Source of the DNA: Lutraria lutraria
Taxonomy: Eukaryota; Mollusca; Bivalvia; Venerida; Mactridae
DNA length: 64,000 nucleotides
Direction of reading: 5' to 3'
NCBI GenBank assembly: GCA_964023205.1
Contig: OZ026833.1
Span: 9,007,084-9,071,083, forward strand
Part shown: positions 45,990 through 59,947 of the stretch, in pieces
How the letters are laid out: every line of letters begins with the position of its first letter
How positions within the stretch are numbered: position 1 is the stretch's first letter
The notes under the pieces: generated by a model
Told to the model about the DNA's origin: nothing
The model's input: only the letters and a program-made list of their open reading frames with translations
Database searches by the model: none
Translations under genes and position numbers: made by a program

Positions 45990-47073
45990 TGTTTGTTCCA
46001 GACAATAATAAGATGATCAATTATATAAACTAAACTTTTCTTAACCTGAAAATATTTTGGTTTTCCATTGACATTCTGCTGTTTCTTTCAAGTATCAAAA
46101 AGGGTCACAAGCCGCAGAAAAGGGTATTGCAGTTATCATTACTTCGTCGACAAACTTCAGAAAACAGCACAGTAAAATGATGAGCAAAAATCATCAATGC
46201 AAAATATGATACAGTTGAAATTTCGGTGAATTGACTATTGTTTTGCGCGTTACCGTCAATGATGTAGCTTTTTCATGTCCCCCAAAAGGCTTCTGTTCTG
46301 GTCAATGGTTTCGTCAATTAAATCAACTTAATCAAAAAAATTCGGTTAAATAAAAATATATACGAAATAATTTTTGAAAAGATCCAAGATTTATCAAAGT
46401 AAATGGAACTAAAGTGCAATTTGATCGTAAACTGGGTGAATATTTTTTTACCAACTATTCGTTCTTGTTCCAGTCATACTGCCGATACAATTTGATGCGC
46501 TTTGTGTGTTAACAATGCTATCACTTTCTGTAATAGGACATAACTATTGAATATGCAGATTTGTGGCTTTATATATTGAGATTCTACTCTAAATGCTAGT
46601 AAATAAGTCTGAATGAATAGGTCAACGTAGTGTGTATTGCATTTATTGTTCCTCATACAATTCTTCCCAGATAGTTAACGTTTTTAATCAATCAAACTTT
46701 GACGGTCAGAACTACTAGGGCAGTACATATAAAACACCCGAAGAAGTAGCAGAATACCAGGAAATGCTTTTCCCAAGCCGATAGACTAAAATAATACAAA
46801 GTAAAAACGGCTGTTACTAATAAACGAATACAAAATCAAAACATATACTAGTATCACATCAGTGGTTCAGGTAATACAGATTTATAGTGATATGCAGTCA
46901 ACATCTACACAGGTCTTAAAACAATGTGACGGACCCGCAGTCGTAACCATATTCTGAGCATAGAGATGCGCTGAAAATAATTTCCTCGTATCTTTTCAAG
47001 TACTGCTTTCTGATGTATTTATACAATGTCGACTATGTCCAAACAAAGGTCAAACTGTAAAGTGACTGCTTAA

Positions 47074-47340
47074 AGGCCCCCTAAGCTTTTTGAATTTAGT
47101 AATACAGAACAATAAATAAAATGATAGTAAGATATAGTGCTCTAAAACGATATTTACAAAATGCCATTGTTTACCCACACTTTCGTTTTTTATTGCAATA
47201 TCAATTAAGAAATACTGTGCTACATTTCTATATGTTGTTTCGTGATTAAAAAAATCGGAATGTTTTTATTGCAAGAAAAGTCAGTTTCAGATCTAGGTAA
47301 ATAAGACCTACTTTAATTTTCAACATTCAAAAAGCTGTTG
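47074..47340. mobile_element. TTAA MITE family B, copy 1 (right end eroded)
   Basis: TTAA-AGGCCCCCTAAGCTTTTTG opens it, and CATTCAAAAAGCTG is all that is left of the opposite terminus. Shared interior with 59386-59730 includes AATCGGAATGTTTTATTGCA-like text, AAAAGTCAGTTTCA and ATAAGACC.ACTTTAATT. Termini resemble family A, so A and B are probably related. Confidence 0.6.
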
Positions 47341-49578
47341 TCGCTGTTGTCATAAATAATATGGTGCGCGTTCATTGTCCACAAGTATGCATACGATTAC
47401 CAAACAGCTTTGGCATAATAGGTGCAGGGAATGTTATTATGATATACATAATGTAGAATAAAAGACACTGGCTTGATCTAAAAATAATAAGAATGTATCC
47501 AGACGGAGATATCATGCAATATGCTTGTCGTTTTCAGTTTCGTCTTTTTTTGCTTTACATTTAGAGTATGAACGTTGACCGTGGCCAAAATGTATGTTGA
47601 GCTTGTCTGTGATACCACTAGGTATATCACGACAATAATTACCGGACTTGTAACATGCAGTATCTGAATATGTCACAACACACCGATTCAACATTAACAA
47701 TGTGTTTTAGAAATACATGTAGATAGTGTGCGATGCAGCTACATGAATTATTTCATTACCGCTCATGACCAGTTTCATAGACATGTCCTAGCTCTGATCG
47801 CCACTTTTAGTCTTAAAATTCGACTTCGTCCATGAAACGGGCTCCATTTAATGTCCGATTTCCAGCCTATGTCAAATTGTCTCCGCCCTGTCAAACAGTT
47901 ATTTATATTTCATGAAATATTCACGAAGTATGCAAGAATAGTTCAAGAAAATTTAATGTTTCAATGAATCCATTTCAAAGTGGTTTTGATTAGCATGTTA
48001 GCATACACATTTAGTGAAAGGTTAACGGGTAGCAGCCGGTGATAATATCTTAGCAAAACCTTTTCAAACATAAAGATCGTACCAATTGTTAACACTACAC
48101 TATTTTATCTCGATAAATAATACTTTATACGATTAATGAGAACAAAACTGATGATAAACACATCTGTGTGACATGGTTTGTAGCGATATCAATAATATAC
48201 TTGTATTAATTAGTGAGTGTATTCATATGACATATAATTCAAGTGTTTTCCCTCTTCATTGTGAAGAGGCATTGGTCTGTTTTGTCTCTGATTTTGGGAA
48301 GAATTATCGCTAAAATTGCGATCTGGAAAACAAAAGAAAGCTGTTGCAAGCTTGGATTTTTGGGGTAAATCTGCATGATTTTATAGGAATTTCAATAGGG
48401 AAGTGGCCTTTTTAAAGAAGGTGAAAAAACCTGTCTTTGTAAGTGTGGGTGGGGATTGCTAAGTAGAAGCATTCACGGTAAAATACTTGACAACATATAA
48501 GAAACGGATTCCTGTAAGCACAAACAAACTTCCCCTTATGTTACCCTTTCCAAATCTCTAATCCCAAAACCGACCAAACTCATTAAAAACCATTGAAATT
48601 CAGGTCAGAACACATCTTACTGGATGGTACCGCCTTGGAACGGTCTGTTGTAAAGGGTGAACTAGTTTTTGTGGGTTCAATCTCACATTTACGCTTTGTG
48701 AATAAAAAAGAAAGGACAAGTGTCAATACGCAAATGATATAGCTTATTGAAATATTGCAAATTCGGATGTATACAATATTCAATTTTATTTAGTTTCGTG
48801 AACAATTTGAATAAGTAACTTATATAGTATCTAATTTCATTCTCAAGAGATTAATTGTCAGTTCATTTTGTCTTTTTGATAAATTGTATTTTATTTGAAG
48901 TAACAAAAGTGACTTAAACAATGAATGATTTATTATCGGTATATGTTTGTGTTATTTTATGTAGTTAATGATGAATATGAATGAATAGGGGAAGCTGTAT
49001 ATTCCCCAGCTGAACAAAAGTCTGAAAATCCGTATTTTTCCAAAATAAGAGTTTTCTTCATAAATCAACCACTTGAAGCAATAACTATAGATGCGACTAT
49101 TATGCAAATATCAATCATTCTTATAAAATACTTTTGTAAAAGATATAGGAAAGGTAATTGTACTTATTTGTGCCATTTATGAACGGGAATTCACTCATAA
49201 ATCGTATTCCGATGTGAATGGACGTTTTCCCTTGTGAAATTAAACGGTCAAAATACATCACTAATGACATAGCTGAGTCTACAAGAAGTGGTGAAAGGAA
49301 ATCAGTTCTGGAAATCACAGACGAATTTACTTCATTGTCACAAGTCTAGTCGAGAAGCAATATTAAATGTTCACCGAAGCTCATCCAAATAATCTCAAAT
49401 CAGAGTCAGAATACTTTGAGCCTTTCACCTTGGAAAAAGCGATCGGCGCGATATGATCCGAGTGCTCTTGCAGTCTAAAAGGTTAAACATTTTATGAAAT
49501 TGTGCTCTATTTCAAATATTCTTTGTGCACTATATAATTAAACTTTAATTTGGACAATCATCAGATCACAACAATTCA
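47341..49578. other. Downstream region, nothing recognised
   Basis: AT-rich DNA. Minus-strand frames at 47512-47700, 48583-48783 and 49121-49318 are short and have no usable splice or domain support. Confidence 0.4.
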
Positions 49579-49586
49579 ATATTTAT

Positions 49587-50046
49587 TAGAGCTGGGAGGT
49601 TTTATCGGTTTATCGGTATATCGCGATATCAGCTAGACAATATAAATATCACAATATTTTTTCAGCATACCGATATATCGGATTTAGCTTAAATAACTGA
49701 ACTTTATGTTTATTATACTAAAAAATAGTTCATACATTGTGATAAAGTGTTATTCATGTCTAAATGCTGGCCAATCTTGTAATATTATTGACTGTGCATG
49801 CATACATATTTATATGTATACATGCATTAATAGTTTCAACAGTGCTAAAAAAGAACAAATTTTTTGAAGTGTGAAACTACACTGTCAGCTATAGTCTGTA
49901 TTATTACCCAAGACATTATATAAATGTTAATTTTTAATGCTTTTCTGTAAATTTACCGTTTATATATATCGCGATACGTGTCGCGATACAGCATGAAATA
50001 TTGTGATATATCGTGATACGCTTTTAAGGACCGATACCCAGCTCTA
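49587..50046. mobile_element. hAT-like MITE with 8-bp target-site duplication
   Basis: The left end is TAGAGCTGGGAGGTTTTATC and the right end is ACCGATACCCAGCTCTA, inverted. The exact 8-bp duplication ATATTTAT flanks both sides (49579-49586, 50047-50054). Subterminal ATATCGCGATA and TATCGGTATATCGC palindromes repeat inside. An 8-bp duplication with TAGAGCTG-type ends is characteristic of hAT elements. At 460 bp it has no transposase. Confidence 0.9.
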
Positions 50047-50126
50047 ATATTTATACAGTTTATTCTCTATTTGAATGTGTCAATAAGCGTCTACAAACTT
50101 TCCGGACAACCCTCGTATACGATATA

Positions 50127-50171
50127 CAGTATGGACTTAATTCGAGGTGGCCGCTAACACAGGTTTAACTG
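50127..50171. mobile_element. Terminal fragment of the CAGTCAAACCTG MITE family
   Basis: AGGTGGCCGCTAACACAGGT then TTAACTG-TA is the right terminus of this family. TA-CAGTATGGACTTAATTCG just before it may be the degenerate left end of a 45-bp remnant. Confidence 0.45.
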
Positions 50172-53100
50172 TATACACACAATCAACGTTACGTTACCGT
50201 ATGTGCTGAGGTATGCTGAAAAAACACCAGTACAAATGGTGACAAAGTGGGCTTTTTGCCTAATACGCTTCTTGTGAATTCATCCAACTGTCTATACATT
50301 TGTTATAACATTGACCAGTACATTATTTCTACAGCCAGAACTACTTATAGACTGGTTAAATAGAAAGTCAATGATCATAATGTGCTTATAAATGCCTCAT
50401 GATTACAAACCATCCGAGACGTGTAACAGATTGGTCTAGGTCATAGAGCATTACAAATATTTTACCAGATAGGAAAACTAACTGACGGAAGATGCATATT
50501 TAATTGATCGAATTATTTATAAATATACATTAGTGCAGTAAGTACATGTTAAAAACATATAATCGACCAGACGCATCTGTCATTCCAGTTTTAAAAGATG
50601 TGTTCGTTACAAACGATATCGCCACTATACATCTTCATGTCACAAATCAACGGTCATAGATACATCAAGTGAAATTTACATCAGCTAACAGACGAACAAA
50701 TATATCACCAAAACATATGTTTTAATAAAAAAAAGTCCTCATTTCTGCTGACAGTTTTTCTGCCTCGAGTATTCTTTTGCCCATTTTTTCTATTCATATG
50801 ACTATATTTCTAAACCAAGTAGAGCTATTGGAATTAAAAATGTTCTGCCTTCCTGCCCATCCTTCGGTATCATTGGAAATGTTAGCGGAACCAGATAATG
50901 TTTGGCTAACAGATAAGATGTATAAATTCGGACTATAACAGTTTATCTTTACAATCATAAATATTATGAATATTGTTGGTACTAGTTAGGATTTTATATT
51001 CACGAAATTTAGTGAAAACGTTTATGGCCATAGTAACTTGATCATTTTTATGACCAACCAAATTGCGCCAGAAACGCAACAATATGGCCCCCGGTTCAAC
51101 AGAATGATGAAATAGACCTTGTCCGCTCTCCTGGTAAAACATTTCCTGGCCAATCCACACCAGATCATTGTGAAGGACGTACTCCTTGACAGTTCAACAC
51201 CCTCAAATAAGCAGAAGAAAGATGTATCAATTATGCCAGAGACAAATTATACACTTACTAACTTCTTGCTAAACAAACACAAACATCACACCATTTCTGC
51301 AGCTTCTTTTTTGAGACACTCCGGAAATATTCTCCTACTCAATTGCAGTCATTACTTCAAGGATTTCTCCGAACTAAGTGAAAACTCTCAACTGTAGCGA
51401 CTAATTGAACAACAGAGACTGTCTACTTCATAACACCCAGGTCATTCACTTGTTTCGTGTGTCTATGCCGTTAAAAGGTTTATGTTATTTGGACATGTTT
51501 TGTCTGTATTGTCAAAGTATAAGCAAAGTCTGTCTTTTTCGGACTGTAGTTCTCTCCAAAAGTAACAAGTGGTAAAATCAACAGGGTGGCTATCAAACGT
51601 GACTTAGTGGGTTTCATCGCCACTTTTAGCAGTAATTTTGCATCACTTGAAACCCGCGGTTCGCGTGCATGAGTAAAATAAGTCTCTATCTGATTTGAAT
51701 TATGGTACCAGGGAGAGAGAAAACTGCACGCTTTGCATGGCTTTTTTGTCGCTTTAAAATTGGTATAAAAATAAGGGCACTAGCTCAAGAAGTATTACCT
51801 TGCACCTAGTGTGTGCGCCGCCATTCAACTCCATATCATTTCTTACGTCATAAGTCACTCACGTGGGATGGCCACCCTGATCAACTTTACTTCTTACGCC
51901 CTGGAGAATTTAAAATATGTTGATAGCATCTTAACATCGCTGAACACAATAGGAATGAATGCCTTTCTCCAGGAAAGCCATAAAAGAAGATTGTATGCAA
52001 ACTACATTACTTATCTTTGTTCAAAAATATTCCGATATGAAATGTTGTTTATAGATATAAATTAAACTACTAAATTATACACATTAATTTATATCACTAA
52101 TGCCGGATCTGATACTAACAGCATTACGCCAGTCATGATATGCGCAAAAGCAAAACAATATCACTACAGTCATGTATTTGTTATTGGTTTATCAAACTTT
52201 TGTAAACTAATTCATGAAATTCAAAGTCAAATCATCGCCGTTTTTGTGTTTTCTTCTCAACAAGAGCCGATGATTATCGAAGTTTATTATTGAGGTTTGT
52301 CTGAAGTTTCAATCAACGTCAATGAACAATCAAAGGGACAAATTAATTCAAATGCTTCATTATCCCCATTTCCAATCGTCATTGATTCACGGACCAAATT
52401 ATCCAAATTTTGTGGGATGAGTAATTTGTAGGGCTCGAAATAAGGGATGAAATCCATCAAATTGATGGGTGCAAAAATGTAATCGAAGTTGGAAGAAAGA
52501 ATAAGTAGGCGCTGGGTTTCTCAACCACGTGATAGCTATAACGAAAACGTTCATTGGTCAAATATTACGTGTGCACGTAATAGCTATTGCGTGACCACCT
52601 AATATATAATAAATTGTCTATGTCCCCTTTATGCGGCCATACACAACGATGAAAGAAAAACAATGTTTCAGAAAGAAAGACCACTACACATTTTAAGGCA
52701 AGTTTCAAGCCTGTACTTCAAATATCTATACCTTTTTGTACGTTTCACAATAAACGTTGAATATATGTAAGTGAGGACACTCGTAGAAAAACGTGCTTAT
52801 CTGATTTGTGTGCCTCTAAATATGATAAATACTTCGATATGGATGTGTTTTTCAATCGAGAACTTTTAATTTCCGGTATGACATTTTACAATCCCGACGG
52901 GGCACTGAAATATAATACTCACACAGACGGCAGAAAATATGGGACGACATAAAAAGAATGGCTTTGATAATATTCATGGAATCTGTATTTGTGAAGTACG
53001 GATATAACTTTAATGAAGCATGAAATACATCAACACATCCGAAGAACGTTGAAGAGTATAAAACTATAAAAGGAAGACTGATGTAGCGCTAATTGTTGTG

Positions 53101-56100
53101 ACACTTTCGTTTTACAAGTGACGTGTCTTTCGAGAAGTGTACATGTTTGTCGACTTTCAAATAAGATTTTATATCCACAACTATTGGTTATACATATATA
53201 GCATGTCTTATATCAAGCCGTTGACACAGCTTGTTCTGAATGTACAAAGGTTGAAATAATTTGACAAAGATCCAAGTAGTTGATGGAATTGTCATTTATT
53301 TTAAACATAATAAATGACGCATAATACATCACAACTTTAAAACATACATATGAACTGCTTGGATAACATATAACAAAATTTCATTAATATATAAAACAAC
53401 ATATGAACTGTACATGAAGAAGGTGGTGCATTATTGATATAAGCGGTGTTTTCTATGTTTGATCGGGATATGTGTGGGGTTGGGTCCACCAAACGTTTCA
53501 ACTTCCCCTGGAACTTTGCAACAGACCGTCATCTAGTTTTATATATTCCTATGTGTTTTGTAGGCTTTGTTAAATAGCACATCGGGAAGATGGTTTTTTG
53601 TACACTGTATGCGTTTTTCCCCTGGAAATTCTTTTCTTATCTCTGTGATATTTGTATTCGAATTAATATGTATTTAAATAGTGAATGGAGACTCGTGTCT
53701 TTTATCCATTGTATTGTCGCCAAACATATCTCTACATTATGGCCTAGCTAAGGTTCGTTGCAGTTTTTTGACAAATGGTTATATTTAATGATAATAATAT
53801 CAATTTATAAATAATCTTGAAGAATTGTGACCTTAAGAAAAATGCTTGCTTGGAATTTTGTTCAGATGGCAATTTTCAATGTTAATGGTATTAGGCAGCC
53901 CAAGTTATGTGTAAGAAACACATTTATATCTCATTTGAACATCTGTGTCTTTGAAAACGTCTTAGATCGAATACGTATATTCAAACCAATTGTTCAAAGA
54001 GAAAAGATGTAGCAGAATTTTTCGCAACAAACTCAAGTATCTTTTATTTCACTTAAAGGAATTCAAAGAACTTCTTTGATATATAACATGAAAGACAAAG
54101 AAACTACGATTCAGTGATTAGTCTTCATAATGGCAAACATAATGATTAGAAATATAACAATAAAAGTCGGAAATGGCACTCATGTACTTAATGCGCCGCC
54201 ACAAAAGTGTTTTATTAAAATATATGCTTTACCAGATAGATGGGATTATATTCTACATCAATAATTTGAAACTCATTTGGTTTTCGGGCTACTACATTTA
54301 CATTGTATTTTCTTTGAGCCCTTCATAACAAAAGAGAAAGTTAGGTAAATCTATTACACCATAAGACTACCATCATAGCACACATACGCACATGTCATGC
54401 AATAAGTGCATGTATTGCTTTCTGTTTCGTCAGATGATTATTAGTTCGTCTGGGTTTTTGTTTTTTTTTAAAGAAAAGCCGAACTATTGTGACCACTGCG
54501 GCGTTTGTGGCGTGCAAAAACTTTAATGTAGCTCATAACTCAGAAACTATAAGCTACATGAAACTTCATAGGTGGATAGATCTCACTGAGACGGTGAACA
54601 GACAAGCGTTGGCATCGCATGCAGCGCTCTTGTTTTATTTGCTTTACATCAGCTGTTGTTAAGTGTTTTCAATAATGTCGAATTGGAAACTAAACATCGT
54701 ATACCCGCAATATATCATCAAACTTTCAAGATCTTGTAATAAATTCAGACCTATCAGTGCATGCCGCTATGAAATGTTCTTAATTACATACATACGTGTG
54801 CACCATACAACGTTCATCAAAACCTTAACATAGAGCTTAGCTCGGGGTAAGAAAAGAACCGATTTTTGTGTTGATCTAATTACGAAATTATTTAATAAAG
54901 ATATTTCCTAATGTAATAGTAATGGACAAACAACAAACCAATACACTGACATGGAAGTAATTATATGACAATCTCCTTGTAGCGACTTATTTTCGCGGTT
55001 TTGTGACAAGAGAGTGATTCGCGGCGTTTTAACTTTCGCTGTAATGACCCGATCGCTAAACTCGCTAATTTAAATTGCGCGAAATAATTTCCTGGTTTAC
55101 AGTATCAAGCTGAGGCAAAAAATAGGGATTTTTTTTGTTAGATGCTCTATAAAAATAGAATAGGCAGTGCATTCGAAGTGGGTTGTTTTAATTTTTGAAA
55201 GCGTGTGGAAAGATATTTAATTGAGACAGTGGATGTACTGTTCCTCGGACCTTATAAAATGTCATGGGTCGCGGGGAAAATTAGGGTAGGTCGGTTAACA
55301 AGAAGCAAACCGTTTATTACGCCAGAAATATATAGATGTAGAGGAAATGGACAGAATAGTGTTAAATAAGGAGGTAGTGTTCGTAATGTAGGTGTCAACT
55401 TGTCGGAATTTACAGAATTTCAGAGGTTGATTGAAAGTAATACGGAATCAAGAAATGTCTTGGTCTGCATTGAATCCTTCTTTAAATTCGACGATTCAGT
55501 TGACAGCTTAGAAGCAAAGCAACATATTACCGTAATTGATGTCTCATTTTAATGAGCCAGTTGAAAGCAAAATAAACGACACGTCTTGATTTTTAAGTAA
55601 GCCCGCAACCATTAGACAAGTGATGTATCTAACTGCAAGATTGCTAAATTACAGCTATACAAAATTCAATAGGAATTTGATTGGGATTCGTGAGCATTTG
55701 AATAAGTGTCTTCTTATGTAAGATACATGGTGTCTGGTTTCATTCTCAAGAGAGGGTTACCAAACTATTAACTGTCACTTCGTGGTGTCTTTGATAGATT
55801 GTATTTAATTTGAAGTTACAAAAGTTACTAGTATAACAATTGATACTTAATTTTCTGTGTAATTTTGCAGTTTTCCCTGTCGGCGTAAAATACAAATGCA
55901 ATGGAAGAAGCAGACACTGTCTGTTGGTAAGACGTAACATCCCAGTGAAAAAAAGCTTTCAAAAAGTACTACAGTGAAATACAAGCGTGTAAGAAATGTC
56001 ACAAACACTTATAGGATAAGAAATGGCATATACGCAAAACAAGGCTTCCACTCTCAGACGAGACATTGTATAAAATGAATCTAAATATGCTTTATAATTT

Positions 56101-56220
56101 ACAGAATACAAAAAACAAGCATTCATTGGTCAGTTTTAATGTCTGATGTAATAAAAGTAAAAGTGTTGTTTTAATTGGCAGTCATTTCGGATAAGTGTTT
56201 TGACGTTCAGCATACAAGTA
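50172..56220. other. Downstream region, no gene recognised
   Basis: Open frames at 50933-51160 (minus), 51119-51397 (plus) and 51811-52065 (plus) are under 95 codons and match no family I know. Repeat-like text lies at 54490-54615 (TAGCTCATAACTCAGAAACT) and 54980-55090 (TTTCGCG-rich). Confidence 0.4.
54980..55095. repeat. TTTCGCG-rich repeat fragment
   Basis: TTATTTTCGCGGTTTTGTGA, GATTCGCGGCG and AATTGCGCGAAATAATTTCC recall the TTTCGCG-rich interior of the element at 60220-60635 (TTTAATTTCGCGAGG, AAATTTCGCG, TTCGCGACG). They probably share a dispersed family. Confidence 0.35.
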
Positions 56221-56395
56221 CATTACAACCTCTCTAAGGCATCACCCTTTGAGAGAAGCTTATATATTCTGTTGTTAAGGGCTTGTTGTTCTAGAGACGC
56301 TAAATTAATAGATAAATTTTGTAGTTGGGAAAAACATGCTGTTGTTGAAGGGATGGTGTTGCTTAAGAAAGGGTCGCTCTGGAGAGGTTGCACTG
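56221..56395. mobile_element. MITE, ACAACCTCTCTA / GAGAGGTTGCACTG ends, TA-flanked
   Basis: The left end is TA-CATTACAACCTCTCTAAGG and the right end is CTGGAGAGGTTGCACTG-TA. The interior carries CACCCTTTGAGAGAAGC and TGTTGTTCTAGA, matching the 7816 element in order, so these two are the same family. Frames on both strands (56200-56499 and its complement) are non-coding shadows of it. Confidence 0.75.
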
Positions 56396-57121
56396 TAATA
56401 CTAGTACATTCCAACGAAATTAAAGAAAACAGAAATAAGTTCTTGTTTTCTTCAGTTTCGCTGGAATATTTACACAACACATTTTATATTCCGTCATAAG
56501 ATGTCTATAGAAGGGCCAAAAACACCCCGCTTCTTAAAATTTCACAATAAAACGTATAGCAGCGTCTGCTATGCTGTCTTCGTTGACAATGTGTGGATAG
56601 GAAGGTGTTTATTTACGATATGGTGTATATATACTTCGATATCATGTGTTCCTAGAAATTGTGAATGTTTTTCATCGCGGATGGCATGTGGTTAAATTCA
56701 CGTTTACTGTGTACCAGTATAGGTTTTCAGAACTAGTAAATTCGTCATTGGTCTTTTTAGCTGAACTACGTAATTCTCAAATATTGGGAACGTACTTTCT
56801 GTATGATAACGTATACTCAGAAACTCAATATATTTGTATGACAAATATTATGAATGTCTTCATGGGAAACGCATTCATCAGGTATAATTGGAAATCCTAG
56901 AATTGACACTCGAACTACTGCAACGTCTATCTGAGATGGAGTATAATTTAGGAGCGATAACCTTGCAATTTGTTCTACAATCTCTAACAGTAATCTACTG
57001 TCGCAGAGGTTCTGCAACTCATTTATCGAAAGTGACAACTTCTGATTAATAAATGGGTTTTGGGTAATAACGTCATGGAATATGGTATTTAACATGACGT
57101 GACTTTGCGTTTTTATAAAAC

Positions 57122-57564
57122 TAGGGCTAAGGATCGTTGGGATAGTGGCGATCCGATCTAATCACACGATCCACATATCGAGTCACGAATCTTTTTCTAT
57201 CAAGTAACCCATCAAAAACTTCAAGATTGCAGTCCAGAAGACAGCTCGATTTAATTTTCTTTAAGGAATAATGAAGTAAATCAATATAAATGGTTATATG
57301 GCTTAAATTTATACGTGCTCCCTTCCTATTAAATGGATTTACCAGCATCATTTTTTTGGGGGTTGAGCCCGTGACCCAATAGTTAAAGATCCGATTTGAA
57401 CTCCGCAAACAAAGAGATTTTGAAGAACAAAGAATACACTTTTAATTTATTTAAAAAATAAGATCGTGAACCACGTACGAATCTCAGTAATGACGATTAC
57501 TCGTACTCGATTTTTCAGTTTGATTATTGATTACTCGAGTACTCGGACACTCGCCACAGCCCTA
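57122..57564. mobile_element. Possible hAT-type element
   Basis: It starts TAGGGCTAAGGATCGTTGGG and ends TCGCCACAGCCCTA, with short inverted TAGGGCT/AGCCCTA ends and ACTCGAGTACTCGGACACTC near the right end. No matching 8-bp duplication was seen, so the two ends may belong to different insertions. The minus-strand 93-codon frame inside is unrecognised. Confidence 0.4.
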
Positions 57565-59385
57565 ATAATGACTTATAATAATCAAAGCGAAAGTAACCCT
57601 GGCTTCTCAGAAGAAGCATTCAAACCTGAACTACGCTGATCAAATATACAAGTGATTAGTCGTTTTATTCTTATACACCAAAGTGACGTGTTGTCCGTGC
57701 ACGGATTATGGAGGATATATCAACAAAACAATGGCGTGTCAGAAATGAATTGTTTGTTTATAATGATGGGTAAAAGACAAAGCCAAGTCTAGTCGTGGCG
57801 TGTTAAGACTTTATGAATGACAAGCTCGGTGATAAAATGACTATGGGAATCGTCAAGAACTGATGTTTGGAAAGGTCACTGACATGTTTACCAACAAAAT
57901 TGTTTAAATGATGTGATGATAACTTATATTTGTTCAAGAGAACTGTAACCTGACGATTATTCCATAATATGATTTGTACAGAAGTGTGAGACAAAAAGGA
58001 GCGGTGATCACTGGACTCTTTAGACTAAAATTAAGCAAATGACACGGTAATAGTGAACTCTACAATAAGAGCACGCATAATTTAGCTAAAATCTGAGGAC
58101 ACAATGTATCCTCCCCGTATTATTATACATGCTTTAAAATAGATATTCTTATATTTTTGGAATATATACTTATACTTTTTATACGATATCGCACAGCCCA
58201 GTGGACGTATATTTTAGGCTCGTCCCTTTGTTCTTTATATCACCACGACACATGAAGTTCATTGTCCCCTTTTCTGTATCAAAAAAAACAACTCAAAAAT
58301 GCCGAATTGATTTTGTTCGTAATGGTTGCAATATTTTCTCATTCGATGAGAAATGGTGACTTCATCAACAGAAATAAATTGTACCTTAATATAATTTGAT
58401 CTTCATCAGTGAAGCTGATTCAAATTGGAAGTTCTCAAGGACGTCGTGAATTTTGAAGTTCACTTGTTGGGTAATTGGTGTTAAATTGTTCAAGCTAACG
58501 AGTTGAACTTCAGAATAAATCTAGAAATAATTTACAAGTGGACGATCTCGTGAATGCTTGCACAAAAACAGAGCAAATGATTTTCACTGGGCGTAGTGAT
58601 ACTAGAGTACATTATTTTGGCGGCTGTTTACTTTGTAAAGGGAAACAACTATATGATTTTTTTATGTCGCAGAAGCATCTGATTAACTGCGCAATTCGCC
58701 TAAAATAGCGGAAGTGTTTGTTAGTAATTTCGCCCACTGATTGTGTTTTCTAACAATATCATATAAAAACTATATTGTTTTATCTAGCGTTTTAATCTGA
58801 CTGAATTCATCTGTAATAATTATCAGATCATCTGTTAATCACAAAAATGAATTCTTTTTGTCAGTAAATGGCTCTGCCTACAGATGCAGAATCCCAAATA
58901 GGAAAACAATGGTGAGTCCGTAAAATATCGTAATTTAAAAAGAACTACAGTGCCATTCGAGTTGTCGATCAGAATATTTGTTGCAAATAACAACATAGTG
59001 AGGTCGGTCTATCATGAAACGTAGAACGTGTTTAACTAATGAACTGACAAAGAACTCCAGTGTGACGGAAACTAACTATGGTCCTCACTACAGGTTTCTT
59101 GGTTTAACGATGAAAGTAAATGTGATGTATTGTCATGTTATGGTAATATTGGACGCTGTAACGACTTATTATTGTATCTCTATATTCTGTCCATTTTAGG
59201 ATAGCTTGTTACGGTGGATATTGGACATTCTATAAACCAAATAAGCCGTCATTTCAACCTCTAAAATAGAATATTCATTATTTCTGAAGGCACATAAAAT
59301 GTAACATCATAAGGTACTTGCCAATCAAATCAACAAGGAAGAAAATCCCTGTCGAGCGATGCAGGACAACAGTGTTGGTGTGACA
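57565..59385. other. Downstream region, nothing recognised
   Basis: No conserved exon, RNA gene or clear transposon end was seen. Frames at 57803-57994 (minus) and 59014-59199 (plus) are too short to support. Confidence 0.4.
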
Positions 59386-59730
59386 AGGCCCGCATTAGCT
59401 TTAGAATTTAGTAATATAAAACAATATATAGTAAAATATAAGAAATACAGTTTATCTGCTGAAAAACAATATAAATTTACGTACGTAATGCCTTTCTTAG
59501 GCACATCTCGTAAAAATGTTGTCAGAAGCTTTTTCTTATTTTTTTGCAATATCATTGAACAAATTAATACTGTACAACATTTTTATATGTACCATGCGGA
59601 ACATTTTGTGATTCAAAAAAGCAAATTTCGGAATGTTTTATTTCAAGTAAAAGTCAGTTTCACTTCAAAGACATCTTTTTAGGTAAAATAAGACCAACTT
59701 TAATTCTAACATAAAAAAGCTAATGGGGCT
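59386..59730. mobile_element. TTAA MITE family B, copy 2
   Basis: AGGCCCGCATTAGCTTTAGA opens it and AAAAAAGCTAATGGGGCT, followed by TTTTTAA, closes it; TTAA is at 59734-59737. The interior matches 47074-47340. The 107-codon plus and 76-codon minus frames inside are shadows of the repeat. Confidence 0.7.
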
Positions 59731-59947
59731 TTTTTAACCTTGTATTGTTAATGAGAATGCCAAACAAAATCTCCGTTTTAAGCTTATTCTACTGGAATCA
59801 TTATAATTTCCCATGGAATAAACACAAATAAAGTTACGTCGCCACTTGTTGAAGAATTGAAGAAATTTGCATTGTTTTAATAGAGATATGACTTGCGATT
59901 TCTGCCATACTGTATTTGAACAATCAAAATTTCCCTGGAATAATATA

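Noticed and set aside
47512..47700. 62-codon minus-strand Cys-containing frame as an exon or small gene
   Set aside because: An in-frame stop lies just upstream with no acceptor AG between it and the frame, and there is no leader sequence or known domain.
51119..51397. 92-codon plus-strand frame overlapping a 75-codon minus frame
   Set aside because: No recognisable motif, leader or splice context. AT-rich background makes such lengths likely by chance.
56200..56499. 99-codon plus and 85-codon minus frames
   Set aside because: Both coincide with the TA-flanked MITE at 56221-56395 and are explained by it.
56817..57095. 92-codon minus-strand frame with fairly protein-like composition
   Set aside because: I recognise no family, and it abuts a possible hAT-type insertion. 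Without homology or transcript evidence it cannot be supported.
59359..59682. 107-codon plus and 76-codon minus frames
   Set aside because: Both lie in MITE family B copy 2 and are not preserved in the copy at 47074.
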